In this document: piece by piece, positions 22,600 through 34,627 of the stretch | How the letters are laid out: every line of letters begins with the position of its first letter | Numbering within the stretch: the stretch's first letter is position 1 | DNA from: Lytechinus pictus | Taxonomy: Eukaryota > Echinodermata > Echinoidea > Temnopleuroida > Toxopneustidae | Direction: 5' to 3' | Assembly: GCF_037042905.1 (NCBI RefSeq) | Contig: NW_026974141.1 | Span: 7,109,001 to 7,173,000 of the forward strand | DNA length: 64,000 nt | Made by a program: the position numbers and the translations under genes | The notes under the pieces: model-generated | Databases searched by the model: none | What the model saw: only the letters and a program-made list of their open reading frames with translations | What the model was told of the DNA's origin: nothing

Positions 22600-24560
22600 A
22601 CGTGTCGTGAATGACCGTGACCACTGAAATGGAAATTCGCCGTGGATAGAATGACCCCCGAAACAAACTTTTTTAAAGTCAAACTCTCGAAAAAGAACAT
22701 TTGAATGAATAGAAAGAATGGGGGCGCCCTCGTCTTTCAAACTCAGGGGGGTGAAACTCCGCTTCTGCATCCGGTCAGAATTGAAGAAAATTTTGGAGGG
22801 TCAAAAGTGCACACTGCTCCCATTTTTCGTATACAAGCCTATGGACACCGCCACTGTTTTGGTACACCAGCGAAATGAAGGCGTGGTCACGGAACGTCCT
22901 TCGCGCATAGCGTAAAAATATGTAAATTAGTATTTTGTCACTTATAATTAGCATAATGCGCGACCTGATTAATAATCGTTAATGGTGTCTGTCAGTGATT
23001 ACATCATGTCAGATCATTCGTTTTTTTCCTCCTCAGAGTTTTATTATTCATCTATTTTAATGATCTATTTGTTATTGCTTGTTACGATTATTACTGCATC
23101 TTTGCTTTGTTTTAGCTGCAAATGGCCAGGATCTTTGCTAAAAAATATTACAGAGGAGGTTCCCAAAGAAAATGTTGCCATATACGATGACATCTCTTTA
23201 AGTTTCTGGAGCCCTTTTTTCTTTTTATTGCAGAAAACGAAATGAACCTCTTTTCATAATATAAACAAAGATAATAACAAATCAAATTCTTTTCCATAAT
23301 TGTAGTCTCCAATATAAGTCCTATTATGAATAGCAGTCCTCGGAGCACTTAATTTTAAATGGCGACTTCTATGTCAATCATCAATAATCATGACCTAGGT
23401 ATATACCATATTTTAGGGGGGAGGGGGTTCTCAAAATTAAATAGGCAAGAGAGCAAACCGATCGTAGGCTATTTCTTTTTTATTTTCAACTGAAAATGAA
23501 TCTGGTGTAATTTTCATTTGGAAAGAAAAAATACATTTTATATGCAGGTTTCAAAAATTTGGAGAAATAATTTGCCCCCCCCCCCCGTCATGAACAGTAA
23601 GGTCTTATAATTGCTTCTTTCAAAACAAACTGAACTTTCACCCCCCCCCCATCTCTCTCTCTTTCTGTCTGTCTCTCTCTCAGAAACTGACATAACTATA
23701 TGCATACAAGCAAATAATCTCCTGTCATTTTACTTTCTTTCCCACTCTTATCCTTATTTTTCTTGAATGATATTTTAATTGACTGCTGTTTGATCTCATG
23801 TAACAGTGGTATCATCACATTTCAGTACAGTGCAACATCTTGTGCCATTTGTGCATAACAGCTCAGAAGCAATACATCATCACAATTAATTGATAAATGA
23901 AAATTACCAAGATCAAAAAATTCAATTCAAAATTAACATGTTTATTAAGGAATCCATTTTCTAAAACATTGACATTAACATAAAAATAATAATTAGCATC
24001 TACCAAGCATTAAATTGTATTTTAAAAAATGAAGGCAATGCATAGCTAAAAAGGGCTGTTACTGGGTAAGGGTAGTATGGGGTGGGTATATAAATGTACA
24101 AAAATAGGATTAAGTACATTTTTCTACATTGTACAATGTTTGTTAAAATTTCATTCAAAGGATCTCGATGAGCCTATAGTTAATATTCCATAAAAGAGCA
24201 TAAAAACCTTTGATATTCGTTTATTTTCTTCCACAAAAGTTTATCACTCAAAAAAATTGGTAAATTCCTTTCAAATTTGCTGACAAGAAATAGTCTTCTG
24301 ATGTGAGAGCACTCCTCATAAGGGGGGGGGGGGGGTGGGACACAATGCCAGAATCCTAAAGAGTGCCTTCCCCAATCAATACATTAGCGAATCATTAACA
24401 AAATTTGATTTGTCTACTGTCACTGTGCTTAGAATTCAATCTATTTTTGAAATATAGTCTATTTATATATTATTGCAGTGGTAGCCCATTTCACATTTTT
24501 TTAAAATGAAGATAACAATAAATGCAACTTAATAACCCTACATAATTTATGAAGACTTGC
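22600..24560. other. Intergenic, no gene recognised
   Basis: It contains G runs (23415, 24321), C runs (23575, 23641) and a CT microsatellite (23653-23682). The open frame at 22982-23245 is hydrophobic by base composition only. Confidence 0.4.
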
Positions 24561-24682
24561 AGTGGCGTTCCGTGGGTCACGGCATCGGGGGGGGCATCAG
24601 CAAAAATTTTGAGACCGTTTCATATCTCTTCTTGGCACTTATGTTGTGATACCAGTACTTAAACAGCTTAGGAAGTGGGAAA

Positions 24683-26415
24683 CCTGCATGGTAAAAAAGA
24701 GAAAAGAACATAATAAGCTGTAAATTATTTTTACTCATCTAGTCCAGTTTAGTAAAAAAAAGATGTAAACTCTATTTTATATCTTCAGTGATAAAACAAG
24801 TTTAGCACATGCAGTCACTTTCGTCCCACATCCAGATAAATTCATATATCAATATAACTATCTACAGTATGTTTTGAAAATAAAGAGTGAAAATTAATTC
24901 AAATATTTATCAGAATTTTGTGATAACTGTTAATATCTTGGGTTTTTTATGCAAATGCATGTATAGACAGGAGATATGGATAATTAGTATGCAGTGTTAG
25001 AAATGGAAATACTGCTGAATCTGAATTCAAACAAATATTAACTCACAATGGAACTTTAACATTACATGATATCGCATCATGTTTCAGCACAATTGGCCAT
25101 AGCCCACCCCCTCCCAAAAAAGGGGAAATATTCATTTTTTTTTTTTTTTTTTTTTTTGGGGGGGGGGTGATGAGCTTAGATACAGCCTGTATATTATCAA
25201 AACAGTAAGCATACCTTGCAATTTTTCCATTCAGATATCCTGTTCCTCATTAGATTGTAACTAACACTTGCTGATCGGCATGGTTCTCAATTTTGTACTT
25301 CTGACTAGGTGTGAACTGCTAAGAACTTGGTCCCACTGGATCTGCAATTGACAATTTAAATTTGAGAGTTTTAGAGATAATAAAATTACTCTTCTTAAAC
25401 AATATTTTTGAAATTTCCAGCTGCCCATATCCCAGGTCTATGAATGAATATTCCAAACTAGAACAAAAAAGTTATCTGGACCCGAAACTTCATTCTCTAT
25501 CACATAGAGGCATAGGCCTACCTCACTCTGTTTATAAAAGTAAAATGATTCCAACCACATATTTCTACAGCTGTATATAGCTGAATCTGGTCTATGCTGG
25601 GCCTGTATAACTTCAGAATCACATCACATTTGAATGAAGTAAACACTAAGAACGTTTTCAAATTACCACCCCAGGCCGGACCCAGGGTATCCTGTTCAAA
25701 TAGACTTGATTTAGGTCTAGGGTAGGCTACGCCATTTCATTCAAATCTAAGACTAAGACAAGTAACACTTAACATAACAGACATTAATGCCAAGTCAATC
25801 GTATTTCAACACTGATTATTCTAAAGTAAAGCGTTCCTGAATAAAAGAAACTGCTGAGAATTCATATGAAGATGAAATAGAGGGGACGGACTAGGCCTAA
25901 ACTTCAACTTTCAAGCTTGAAGTTTGGGCCTAGTTTGGGCCTAGTCCGTCCCCGCGCTATTTTCATACCCCATGACTACATCGACAATCTCGCTCGGCTA
26001 GCACCGGCGATATCAAAGGCCGGATCCCGCTCTGACCATATCCCTACATTGACCTAAATTTGAATAGGCCTAAAATCGACAGTTTGTCGTTACTAAAAAA
26101 CAGGAGGTCGGAAACAAGTCCACATCTACCCCTGATAATTGTCTAATCACAATAAAACTGAAATAAATGTTTACTTTGGACCTACATGAAGCATTCCGAT
26201 GAATGTCTAGATCTACGACAAACTGTAGACCCCTAGCCTAGTCCTAGTTATAGTATTTTTGAGAAACTCAATGATCACACTTATTTGGAAGTCAGGCAAA
26301 AGAAATATTGAAATTGAGGTTTACATAGTGCGTAATACAGGATGAGCCCCGAACCCCGGCAAACACATTACAATTTGCAAGTGAGATCAAAACATGAAAA
26401 TGAGCGTAACTTACT
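24683..26415 (-). ncRNA. Candidate spliced minus-strand transcript of low coding potential
   Basis: Three splice sites line up on one strand: a donor AATAAAA|GTAAGTT at 26415, an internal exon 25215-25341 (acceptor TCAATTGCAG, donor TGCAAG|GTATGC), and an acceptor TTTTTTACCATGCAG before 24683. All frames of the internal exon contain stops except a short terminal one that would give about 26 residues. If transcribed it is probably noncoding. The evidence is consensus splice sites only. Confidence 0.22.
25882..25953. repeat. Long imperfect palindrome with an 11-bp duplication
   Basis: The left arm, starting GGGGACGGACTAGGCCTAAA, and the right arm (25917-25953) are inverted copies. The right arm carries TTTGGGCCTAG twice, so it is 11 bp longer. 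The loop is about 9 nt. Confidence 0.75.
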
Positions 26416-26939
26416 TTTATTCCTATGGAATGTCATTAGAATAGTATTGATGTTCCCTCCAAGATTTTCCGCTCCAATGAAGTTCACTCAGAAACCATGA
26501 TTTCGAACATCAATTCTATAAACAGATAATTAGTCTAGCTATTTCGTTTCAGAAACTTCAAATTCGCAGAGTCCAAAAGAACGACACTTCGCACAGATAT
26601 CGTAGGGAATTGTGGGACGGAAAAAAATGTTTAATGCATGAGAACATGAATAAAACATTAGCGTTTAATCCAATCATACAAGTGCATTATGCGTATTTTG
26701 ACGTTATTCTCATGAATAAAACATTGACCCTCCAAAATCATCCTTCAAATTGTCCGCCGGCAGCCATGTTGGCTATGTACAAAACCTATGGGAAATAAAA
26801 ACGCGCGGAAAGAGTTCCCTCTCTAGCTCCCTTCGGGAGCTTATACGTAAGATCGTATCTCTGTGTTCAAACTGAGGGACGTGGAATTAATGACCATGGT
26901 GTGTTTTCCTTCAGCAAGAAATTTATCGACAGCGTATTG

Positions 26940-27260
26940 GGGCTAGCTAGGGGGGCCGCGGCCCCCGGGTAGACGATAAAGGGGGCGCCAAAAAGAGGAA
27001 GAAAAGAGGGAAAGAAAAGGGGAGAAAAAAGGGAGGGAAAGAATAAGAGAGAAGAAAAAAGAAGAGGAAAAGAGGGGCGCCGAATTGATGTTTAGCCTAT
27101 ATAGGTATGGGCGCCGAATTGATGTTCGACAAGGGGGGGGGGCGAATTGTTGCCCTACCTGGGGCGCCAAATCGGGTCCACGTAGGGCTGCGCCGAATTG
27201 ATGGTCGACATGCATGGGGGGGGGGGGCGCCAAACTCATGTTTGCTCGCATCAAATCCTT
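26940..27260. repeat. GGCGCC-rich MITE-like block with GCCGAATTGATG repeats
   Basis: GGCGCCGAATTGATG or a close variant occurs three to four times between 27080 and 27215, separated by G runs. A purine-rich tract (AAGAGG/GAAAAG) fills 26990-27075. The minus-strand open frame across it is low complexity. Confidence 0.5.
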
Positions 27261-27367
27261 AGTTATATAGATGCCCATATCCTTTTCATCACCACCAATA
27301 GTGCTTAAATTATCATGTCCAAATTTTAGGTCACAATATCAAAACTTTTCATCTCGCTCTTATAGCG

Positions 27368-27480
27368 CCATGGACCTGGGAAGCGGGTGTGCTGAAGCAC
27401 CCCAAGGTTTTCCCATTAGGGGATGCTGCCTGTATTTTTTTCCATAGGCAGCACCCCCTGGAATTCTGGTTGGTGTTTCA
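27368..27480. repeat. MITE of the CCCTGGGAA family, copy 2 (partial)
   Basis: It shares CTGGGAAGCG, the GTGCTG...CAGCACCCC block and TGGAATTCTG with the copies at 4525 and 43189. The right terminus is not clear. Confidence 0.5.
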
Positions 27481-27979
27481 CATACGAGAAATGTATGGAA
27501 AATGACCAACATCTTGTGCTTATACCCATTTTTGGCTTATCAAATTTCTTGGCACCAAAATGACCTTCATTTTGTAGTGAAACATTGTTTTGCTTGTCGG
27601 ATCATGGGACCCGGGACTCCCTATTGGCGGAGCAAAAAAAAGGGGGGAGGCATTTAAGAAAAAGAAGGGAAAAGAGAGGATGAGTGAATAAAATAAGGTG
27701 AGGGGACGACTTACGCTTGGAAAATAAAATAAAAAACCTTTCATGTCATTATATAAAGCTTTCGCTTGCGCTTCACCTTTGCATTGCATGTTTGATGAGA
27801 TGGCCTGCATGAGATTCTTCCTCAATAGGCTGATATGGAGCTTAAAATATCAAGTTTTGAAGTAAATATACAAAACTTATTTTAGCTCCGACATCGGGCT
27901 TTAATTATTTTGTTTGATTTATAAATTGATTTTCAAAAAGTGCTCTGTAAAATGTCCGTTTTATTGTTTTAGTGTCAAC

Positions 27980-28982
27980 GTTTTCAGCTCGCGCTGCGCG
28001 CTCGCGTTATTTTATTTGTCAGGTACCTATTCTCTTCGTGTATTCCATAAAGTTCTCAAACTATACCTTAATTTTCAGGTTTGATTGTCAAAACCTAGAA
28101 TCAGTCAGCGCTGCGCACTTGCATTTTGATTGGTGAGTAATGTATACCTCGATAATTTCCTCTATAATAATAAGCAATTCTAAAACAAACTACTTAAAAT
28201 CCTATTTTCATGACATCGCCATTTGCGCTCTTATTAATTTGTTAAAAATGAATACCCATGCATCCTATTCATAATTACAAAAGTGCTTAAAATGTCCAGT
28301 TTTCAGGAATTAATTTCAACAAATTTCTAGCTGCCATTATGCTTATTAGATTAACATTAACATTTTCATGAATTCCTGATAATTAAATAATCCTTTTCTT
28401 TGTCATATGGAATATCTCGCGCTTAGGAAGAGGAGTAAACGAAAGTCATCATTTTCATATGATGACAAAAAGTCCTTAGAATGTCCAGACCCCGAGGTCA
28501 AAATTAAAAATATCAGCATGTGCTTCGCGCTCACATACTTTATTAGGAGCGATCTATAGTATCCACTTTACAATTCTCCTACACAGTGCTTGAATTAGTG
28601 CTTAAATTTACACTTTTTCAGATAGGAATATTTTCAGCTCACGCTTCGCGATCACATTATGATTTATGATAAAAATATATAATCGGAATGCCCAGATACT
28701 AGACATAAATATCTTAAACACGCACGCATTTTTTATTGAGATACGCAGGTTGTTCAATACATGCTTAAGTTGTCCAGTTTCAGACTAAAATATTTTGCTC
28801 GCGCTTCGCGCTCACATTATTGATTTAGGATATCCAATTACCCATTATTTTCATGATTTACAAAGCATGAATAGTGTGACCCGTTTTAGGTCTAAATCTC
28901 TTTCCTTTTTCCGCTCACGCTTCGCGCTCGCATTGTTTAATTATATGCCCTTTATGCCTATCCTGCCCATGATTACAGAATA
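27980..28982 (+). repeat. Tandem array with GCTCGCGCTTCGCGCTCGC core, left part
   Basis: Units of roughly 110-160 bp repeat the order TTTTCAGCTCGCGCTTCGCG, CTCGCATTATT, a 'CCCATCCTGTTCATGATTAC' segment and an 'AGTGCTTAGAATGTCC...TTTAGG' segment. Cores occur at about 27989, 28106, 28513, 28637, 28797 and 28913. The array is broken at 28982 by the LINE and resumes at 34628. Confidence 0.8.
28969..28982 (+). repeat. Left 14-bp target duplication of the LINE
   Basis: ATGATTACAGAATA here is repeated exactly at 34614-34627. It belongs to the array unit ('CATGATTACAAAAA' in other units), so this is the pre-insertion sequence. Confidence 0.9.
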
Positions 28983-30398
28983 GTGAGTAGAACAATCATC
29001 ACCATAATATGTGGATGAAAATTATATGGCATTATATGTTGAAACTCAATGAATACATGTGCTGATTGGGAGTCAAATGTCATCGTTAAAAGATTATATT
29101 TTGCCTGTGAGACTGCATTTTGCTTTCCTTCATGACAATTTATAAATACTCCAAAGGACAGGCGAGAACACGTTTACCAAGCTACATTTCGAAAGATTCG
29201 AATGAAGTCTTTATGTTAAGCAGTCATGCTCTATACATCTTGATATTTCTTTTCCATATCATATGTGTTAAATGTGATAAACATGCATATAAAGATTTTC
29301 TGATGGAACAGGTTGCTGAGGTTAGTTTATACATAGGTTCCAAACAATTGTCTCCAATATTTTTTCATGGATACATTTGCTCATTGCAGTTAGTATGGTT
29401 ACATGTAAGTCAGGATCAATATTATATCCAATTGTGGCTATTACAAGCGGCAACAACAGACATATCTCAATACTATCTCTTTAATTTATACTTCCAAACA
29501 ATATTGATTCATGATGTTAAATGTATTATTTCAAAGGAATGGATAGTAATACATGTACTCTAATTATTCATTTATACCTGGAATACAGTAGCTTAGTACA
29601 AATTTACTTTACAAGTCAGGTTTCAGAAGGTCAATGTTTTGTTCAATATTTGGAGTTAAAAGCAAGGAAGATTGAGAAATCTCACATCTGCCATTTCAGA
29701 TATTTTTTAAAGTCATGGTTCCAAGTAATGTTGATATTACTCTTTCAGAGTCAGGGTTCAAAATCTCAATGTCATATTCTATGCTCGGAATCAGAAACAA
29801 ATATAATGGAGGAGTTTCAAAATTACTTTTCAAGGCTTTCATTGAAGTCATGCCTTCAAGCATGCCTTCAAGCAATATTCAAAGTTTTTCTTCAAAATGT
29901 GAATTTTTTATATTTTGAAAGGATTGAGAGTAACCTTTTATTAGAAAATGTATACTTAAAAAGGTATGCTTGTGAAATTACAACCAGAACAATATATTTT
30001 TCTAAGTTGTACGGAAATTTTTAAGTGAACATTTTGACTCTAGGAATAACCATACACTTTTCTGTACACAACCATGTTCTAGTATTTACAATTGGAATAC
30101 GTGTATCCCTACATTATGTGATGAAGTTTAGCTGTAGCCATTTCCAATGCACTGGTGACAAATGCCTGCCTAGGTTGTTGAACATTAAAGCTGCCTTTGT
30201 TATGCAAAGTCCTTGTGAAATTGACATTCTGAAATATTTGGAACCGCGAAACATCTGTGTTAACATGCCTTGCTCCCTTACTCAATTCAAAATGAATCAA
30301 ATGAATTATCCAACCACTCTCTTTTATGATAGATTTTGTATGGGTGTCTTCATAATGTTGTTGTCATTTGTTGACTGTAGCTATTTACGAGTGATTCT
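28983..30398 (+). other. LINE 5' region, ORF1 not recognised
   Basis: Overlapping open frames occur at 29120-29563, 29521-30024 and 30025-30402, the last two being the same frame split by one stop. Their products are rich in F, Y, L, I and C and show none of the coiled coil, RRM or C-terminal wording of L1 ORF1p, which the other LINE in this window does show. The last frame ends in an ATGA overlap with the endonuclease start at 30399. It could be a 5' UTR with promoter or a divergent ORF1. Confidence 0.45.
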
Positions 30399-31242
30399 AT
30401 GACTGTGAAAGTATTATCTTTTAACTGCCGTGGACTAGGAAATGCTACGAAACGAAGAGACATCCTTGCATATATAAAATCTAGAGGAGCACAGATATAT
30501 TGTTTACAAGATACTCATTTTGTTCCTGAAATATGTCTTTCAGTGAAGAGGGAGTGGTTGGGTAAATGTTATTTTTCCTGTAACAATTCTCGCTCGAGAG
30601 GAGTAGCTGTTATGTTTGACAAAAATTTTGTTGTAGAAGTAAAAAAGGAAAAAATAGATGAGAAAGGTAATTTTATTATACTGAGTCTTTGTATTGGAAC
30701 GTTGCAAGTAACATTGATTTCATTATATGGTCCAAATGACGATACTCCTGGTTTTTTTGATGATCTAAAAAGATATACCATTGAGTTTGATGACCCGCAC
30801 ATAATAATTTGTGGGGATTGGAATCTGGTGCAAGATTTTGATCTGGATACTTTAAATTACATTAGATTGAACAACAAAGAAGCAAGGAAGAAGGTGATAG
30901 AATTGAAAAATGATTTGGATTTGGTAGACGTTTGGCGTGAACATAATGTAGGGATTCGAAGTTATACATGGAGACAGCCTACTCCATTAAAACAGAGTAG
31001 GCTTGATTATTTTTTGGTTTCCTCAGATCTCTTTTCTTTAATCACAAAAACAAAACATTTGTTTGGATATAAATCTGATCATTCTATAATCAGCTTAGAA
31101 TTTGAATTAGATAAGTACCAAAAATGTTTTACTTATTGGAAATTTAACAATGTTTTGTTGAAAGATGAGGAATATGTGGACGTTATTAAAAGAAAGATAA
31201 GAGAAGTAGTATTACAATATGCAGACGAAGAATCTATACAAG
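30399..31242 (+). pseudogene. LINE ORF2, endonuclease part
   Basis: APE-type endonuclease domain with FNCRGLG near the start, LQDTH (the usual LQETH has D in place of the catalytic-type E), SLYGPNDD, CGDWN, SRLDYFLVS and KSDHS. It nicks target DNA for target-primed reverse transcription. The reading frame runs into the nested MITE at 31243, after which only low-complexity lysines follow, so the end of the intact domain is at the insertion point. The frame resumes without shift at 31587 once the MITE and one duplication copy are discounted. Confidence 0.88.
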
Positions 31243-31376
31243 CAGTGGCGTACCTAGGATTTTCCACAGGGGGGGCAAAACCGTCCGCCAAAAAATTTGA
31301 CAAGCAAAAAAAAAAAAAAAAAAAAAAAAAGGTCTTCGATCAGAAATAAAGGATTTCGCACCAGAAAAAATTGACA

Positions 31377-31424
<48 letters not shown>

Positions 31425-31578
31425 TCTTCAAGCTCGTCGGGGGGGGGGGGGGGGGTTTGGCAAAAAAGGTTTTTCAAGCCCGTCAGGGGGGGCAAAGATA
31501 CGTTTTTGCATGGGTTGTGACTCGTCAGGGGGGGCAGAGTGCCCCCCCTGCCCCCCCCCCCCCGTAGGTACGCTAGTG
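31243..31578. mobile_element. hAT-like MITE inserted in the LINE ORF2
   Basis: A 336-bp element flanked by a perfect 8-bp duplication TATACAAG (31235-31242 and 31579-31586). The ends are inverted: CAGTGGCGTACCTAGG on the left, and on the right the complement of CACTAGCGTACCTACG. It contains two A runs (about 31304-31330 and 31380-31422), G and C runs and repeated TTTGACAAGCAAAAA. An 8-bp duplication with CAGTGGCG-type ends is the hAT signature. No coding potential. Confidence 0.92.
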
Positions 31579-31586
31579 TATACAAG

Positions 31587-33352
31587 GTAAAGAATATGAA
31601 GAGATGAGAAAGGAAGATATTTTGTTTTCTATCAATGAACAGTTGTTTTTTTATACTCTTCTCATGGAGTTGAGAAGTTCTACTATTCTATATTCGGTGA
31701 GAAGAAAAAGAGAGAATAAGGAAGAAAAAATCAAGATTGAGAAGGAAATTTTTAGATTAGAAACCAATATGATATCAGAGGAAAGAACTTCAACTATTGA
31801 AAAGATACGTATTTTGAAAGAACAATTAGAAAGCATTATTGAAAATGAGCAGCAAAATTCGATTAAGTATAACAGGATACAAGAAATGCAATTTGGAGAA
31901 AAGCCTTCCAAATATTTTTTGAATTTAGAAAAACAGAGATCAGTGGAAAAGACAATTATAAGATTTGATCGATAAAAACAACTGTTTAATTGATCAACAA
32001 GAAGATATTTACAAGAAGTATATCTTTATTTTAAGGATTTGCATACATTTCAACCAGTATCAGAGGCTGAAAGATTGTTTGCTATGATTCCTTTGAATAA
32101 AGTAAGGATATTTACACCACGAGAAAGTGAGGTTTTAGAAGGGGATATACGTTATTCAGAAATACTTGATGCAGTTAAACAGATTAAAATTGGTAAATCG
32201 CCCGGTCAAGACGGCTTTACAGCAGAATTTTTTAAGTATTTTATTAATGATATAGGAATTTATTTGTGGCGAAGTGTCAAAAATGCTTATTTGACTGGTG
32301 AATTATCTCCTTCACAAAACTTAGGTCTTATAACTTTAATTCCTAAAGGTAATAAGCCCCGTCATTTTATTAAAAATTGGAGACCGATATCTCTTCTTAA
32401 TGTTGTATACAACATTTTATCTACATGTCTTGCAAATAGGTTACGAAAGGTATTATCAGTAGTCATTCACACAGATCAGAAAGGATTTTTACCTGGTCGT
32501 TTTATTGGGGAAAATATTAGAATAATATACGATATCATTGCTTTAGCGGAAAAGCAAAATTTACCTTGTACTTTAATGCTATTAGATTTCGAAAAGGCGT
32601 TCGATAGTATTTCCCATGAATTCATTCAAAGGGTTCTTTCGTTTTTTGGGGTGGGTCCGTCATTTCAGAGATGGGTGGATGTCTTGCACAGTAATGCTTA
32701 CTCAAGCGTTATTGTTAATTCTCAATTGTCACACAGATTTAATATCCAAAGAGGCTGTAAACAAGGGGATCCAATTTCTCCTTACCTTTTCATTATGTGT
32801 GTGGAAATTCTTGCATTGTGGATAAGAAATTCAAACCAGTTTGAGGGAATCAGCGTAAACAAAAGAGAATTCAAAATACTTCAATATGCCGATGATACGG
32901 CTTTATTCATTTCTGGCTCAAATAAGTCTTTTCAAAAAGTGTTGGAGATGATTTCTTTTTTTACTCAATTTACTGGACTTAAACTCAATTCACAAAAGAC
33001 GCAAATTATTTTTTGGGGTAACCTGAAAAAGACAAGTTTAGACATTGAATTAGAAGTAAACTTGATAAAGGATACTTATTTTCGCTATCTTGGTACAGAT
33101 TTTCATGTGAATATTAACAAGATCCCAGATTTCAATTACGATAGGATTTTTGATAAATTGAAAAGACAGATGATTTCATGGTCGAAGAGAAATATTACAC
33201 CTTTGGGTAGAATTACAGTGGCTAAATCCCTTTTATTGCCTCAATTCAATCACCTTTTTCTTTCAATCCCCAGTCCATCGGCTCAACTAATGAAAAATAT
33301 TAAAGTTAAATTTTTTTCAATTTGTATGGAATGGAAAACCAGACAAAATTAG
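31587..33352 (+). pseudogene. LINE ORF2, linker and reverse transcriptase
   Basis: After the MITE the frame continues with a basic coiled linker (31604-31975). It passes a compensated double frameshift and enters the RT: GKSPGQDGFTAEFF, LIPKGNKP..NWRPISLLN, TDQKGFLPGR, LDFEKAFDS (motif A), QRGCKQGDPISPYLF (motif B) and QYADD (motif C). The catalytic aspartates are intact. A one-base change in the T run near 33310 shifts the end of this segment, so translation here stops at 33352. Confidence 0.9.
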
Positions 33353-33389
33353 TAGGGAATAAATACTTGGTTCATACGAAGAAGGGGGA

Positions 33390-34532
33390 TTGAAAATGAT
33401 AGATATAGATTGTTTTAACAAAGCATTAAAATTGACATGGTTGAGAAGAATTATATTGAGAAAATGTGATGACGTAGAAAGTCTATTAGGATTCTCTTTA
33501 GGACAGCCTTTCCATCTGTTTTATGGAGATGAATATTTTTATAACATATCGGAAAAGATTAGTAATCCATTTTGGAAAGAGTTTTTTGCCATGCTATTTT
33601 CGATATTTCAAAAATCTGAAAATATCAATTGGCTAGCGCAACCTTTATGGAAAAATAGTAAAATACAAATAGATGGAAAGTCTGTTTATTTTAAATACTG
33701 GCAAGAAAAGGGTATAAGATTTATTAATGATTTAAAAGATCGAGAAGGAAATATTATATCTTTAACTGAATGTGAATCTAAGTTTGGTTTAAAAGTCAAT
33801 GTTTTGGAATATTTTTCAATTTCTCAGGCTCTAAGATGTGTGTTTAATCGAAAATTTCAAAATCTAGACCATAGAATATGTGAACCATTTGTTATGCCTT
33901 ATATTTCTCCTATAATGAGTGATAAAAAGGGGTGTAAAAGTATATATAAACTTTTGATAGGAAATAAAGATTCAGCCAAAACTATTGCAGCAAAATGGGG
34001 AAAAAATTCAAATATTCTTTTGGATCACACTTAAATACCGGAATTTAATAGGATGATTTTCAGATTTACAACTGACATTCGGATAAAGTATTTCCAATAC
34101 AAAGTTTTCAATAGAATTGTGTTTTTAAATGATATTTTATTCAAACTAAAGATCACCAATACTGAGTGCTGTACATTTTGTTATACTGTAAAGGAAACAA
34201 TTGAACACTTCTTTTACTTCTGTAATTTTAGTAGAAATATTTGGAGTAAAATAGAAACGTGGATATCATCTCCTATGTTTATTCTTACATTTACTCCACA
34301 TAATATTTTGTTTGGATATAAAGAAAAGCGAAATGATGCCCTGAATTGTATTATCATTTTAGTAAAACAACAATTATATTTCTCGAGGTTGAACAAGACT
34401 GTACCTGATTTTAAGAAGATTAAGAAGGTAATACAAAATTATTATTTAGATGAATGTTACATTTATGATCTAAATGGAAAAAGGAAAGATTTTAATTTGA
34501 AATGGAGGATGTTGAAACATTTGTTTGAATAA
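33390..34532 (+). pseudogene. LINE ORF2, C-terminal part with zinc knuckle
   Basis: This continues the RT in another frame. EEGGLKMIDIDCFNKALKL is the usual L1/Tx1 wording after the RT. An in-frame stop at 34032-34034 splits it. The distal part carries the C-x2-C-x7-H-x4-C type knuckle (CCTFCYTVKETIEHFFYFC) found at the C terminus of these elements. The stop at 34530 is followed by a 3' UTR of about 80 bp with AATAAA. Confidence 0.85.
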
Positions 34533-34613
34533 TGTTTATAATTTGACTTCTGTAAACGTGTTCTTTTTTTGTAAATAAACTTGCCCATTGGGGCAAAAGT
34601 ATGAAGAAAAAAA

Positions 34614-34627
34614 ATGATTACAGAATA
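34614..34627 (+). repeat. Right 14-bp target duplication of the LINE
   Basis: An exact copy of 28969-28982, directly after the A-rich tail of the LINE. The tandem array resumes at the following base. Confidence 0.9.

Larger units (their letters stand above)
28983..34613 (+). mobile_element. L1/Tx1-type LINE, nearly full length
   Basis: This non-LTR retrotransposon is delimited by a perfect 14-bp duplication and ends in an A-rich tail after TATGAAG. Order: a 1.4-kb 5' region without a recognised ORF1, an APE-type endonuclease, a reverse transcriptase and a C-terminal zinc knuckle. The endonuclease-RT frame is interrupted by a 336-bp MITE, a compensated pair of small frameshifts near 31970-32012, a one-base shift in a T run near 33310, and in-frame stops at about 33358 and 34032. 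It is therefore dead but recent enough to keep its ends. The sequence is AT-rich. Confidence 0.93.

Noticed and set aside
22982-23245. 87-codon hydrophobic frame that looks like a membrane protein
   Set aside because: Hydrophobicity follows from T-rich composition. There is no motif, no Kozak context and no splice support.
27980-28982. CRISPR-like array of repeats
   Set aside because: Units vary in length and sequence, spacers are themselves repeated, and the context is a eukaryotic genome with introns and LINEs.
31234-31585. Frames of mostly lysine or phenylalanine
   Set aside because: They are produced by the A runs of the MITE at 31243-31578.
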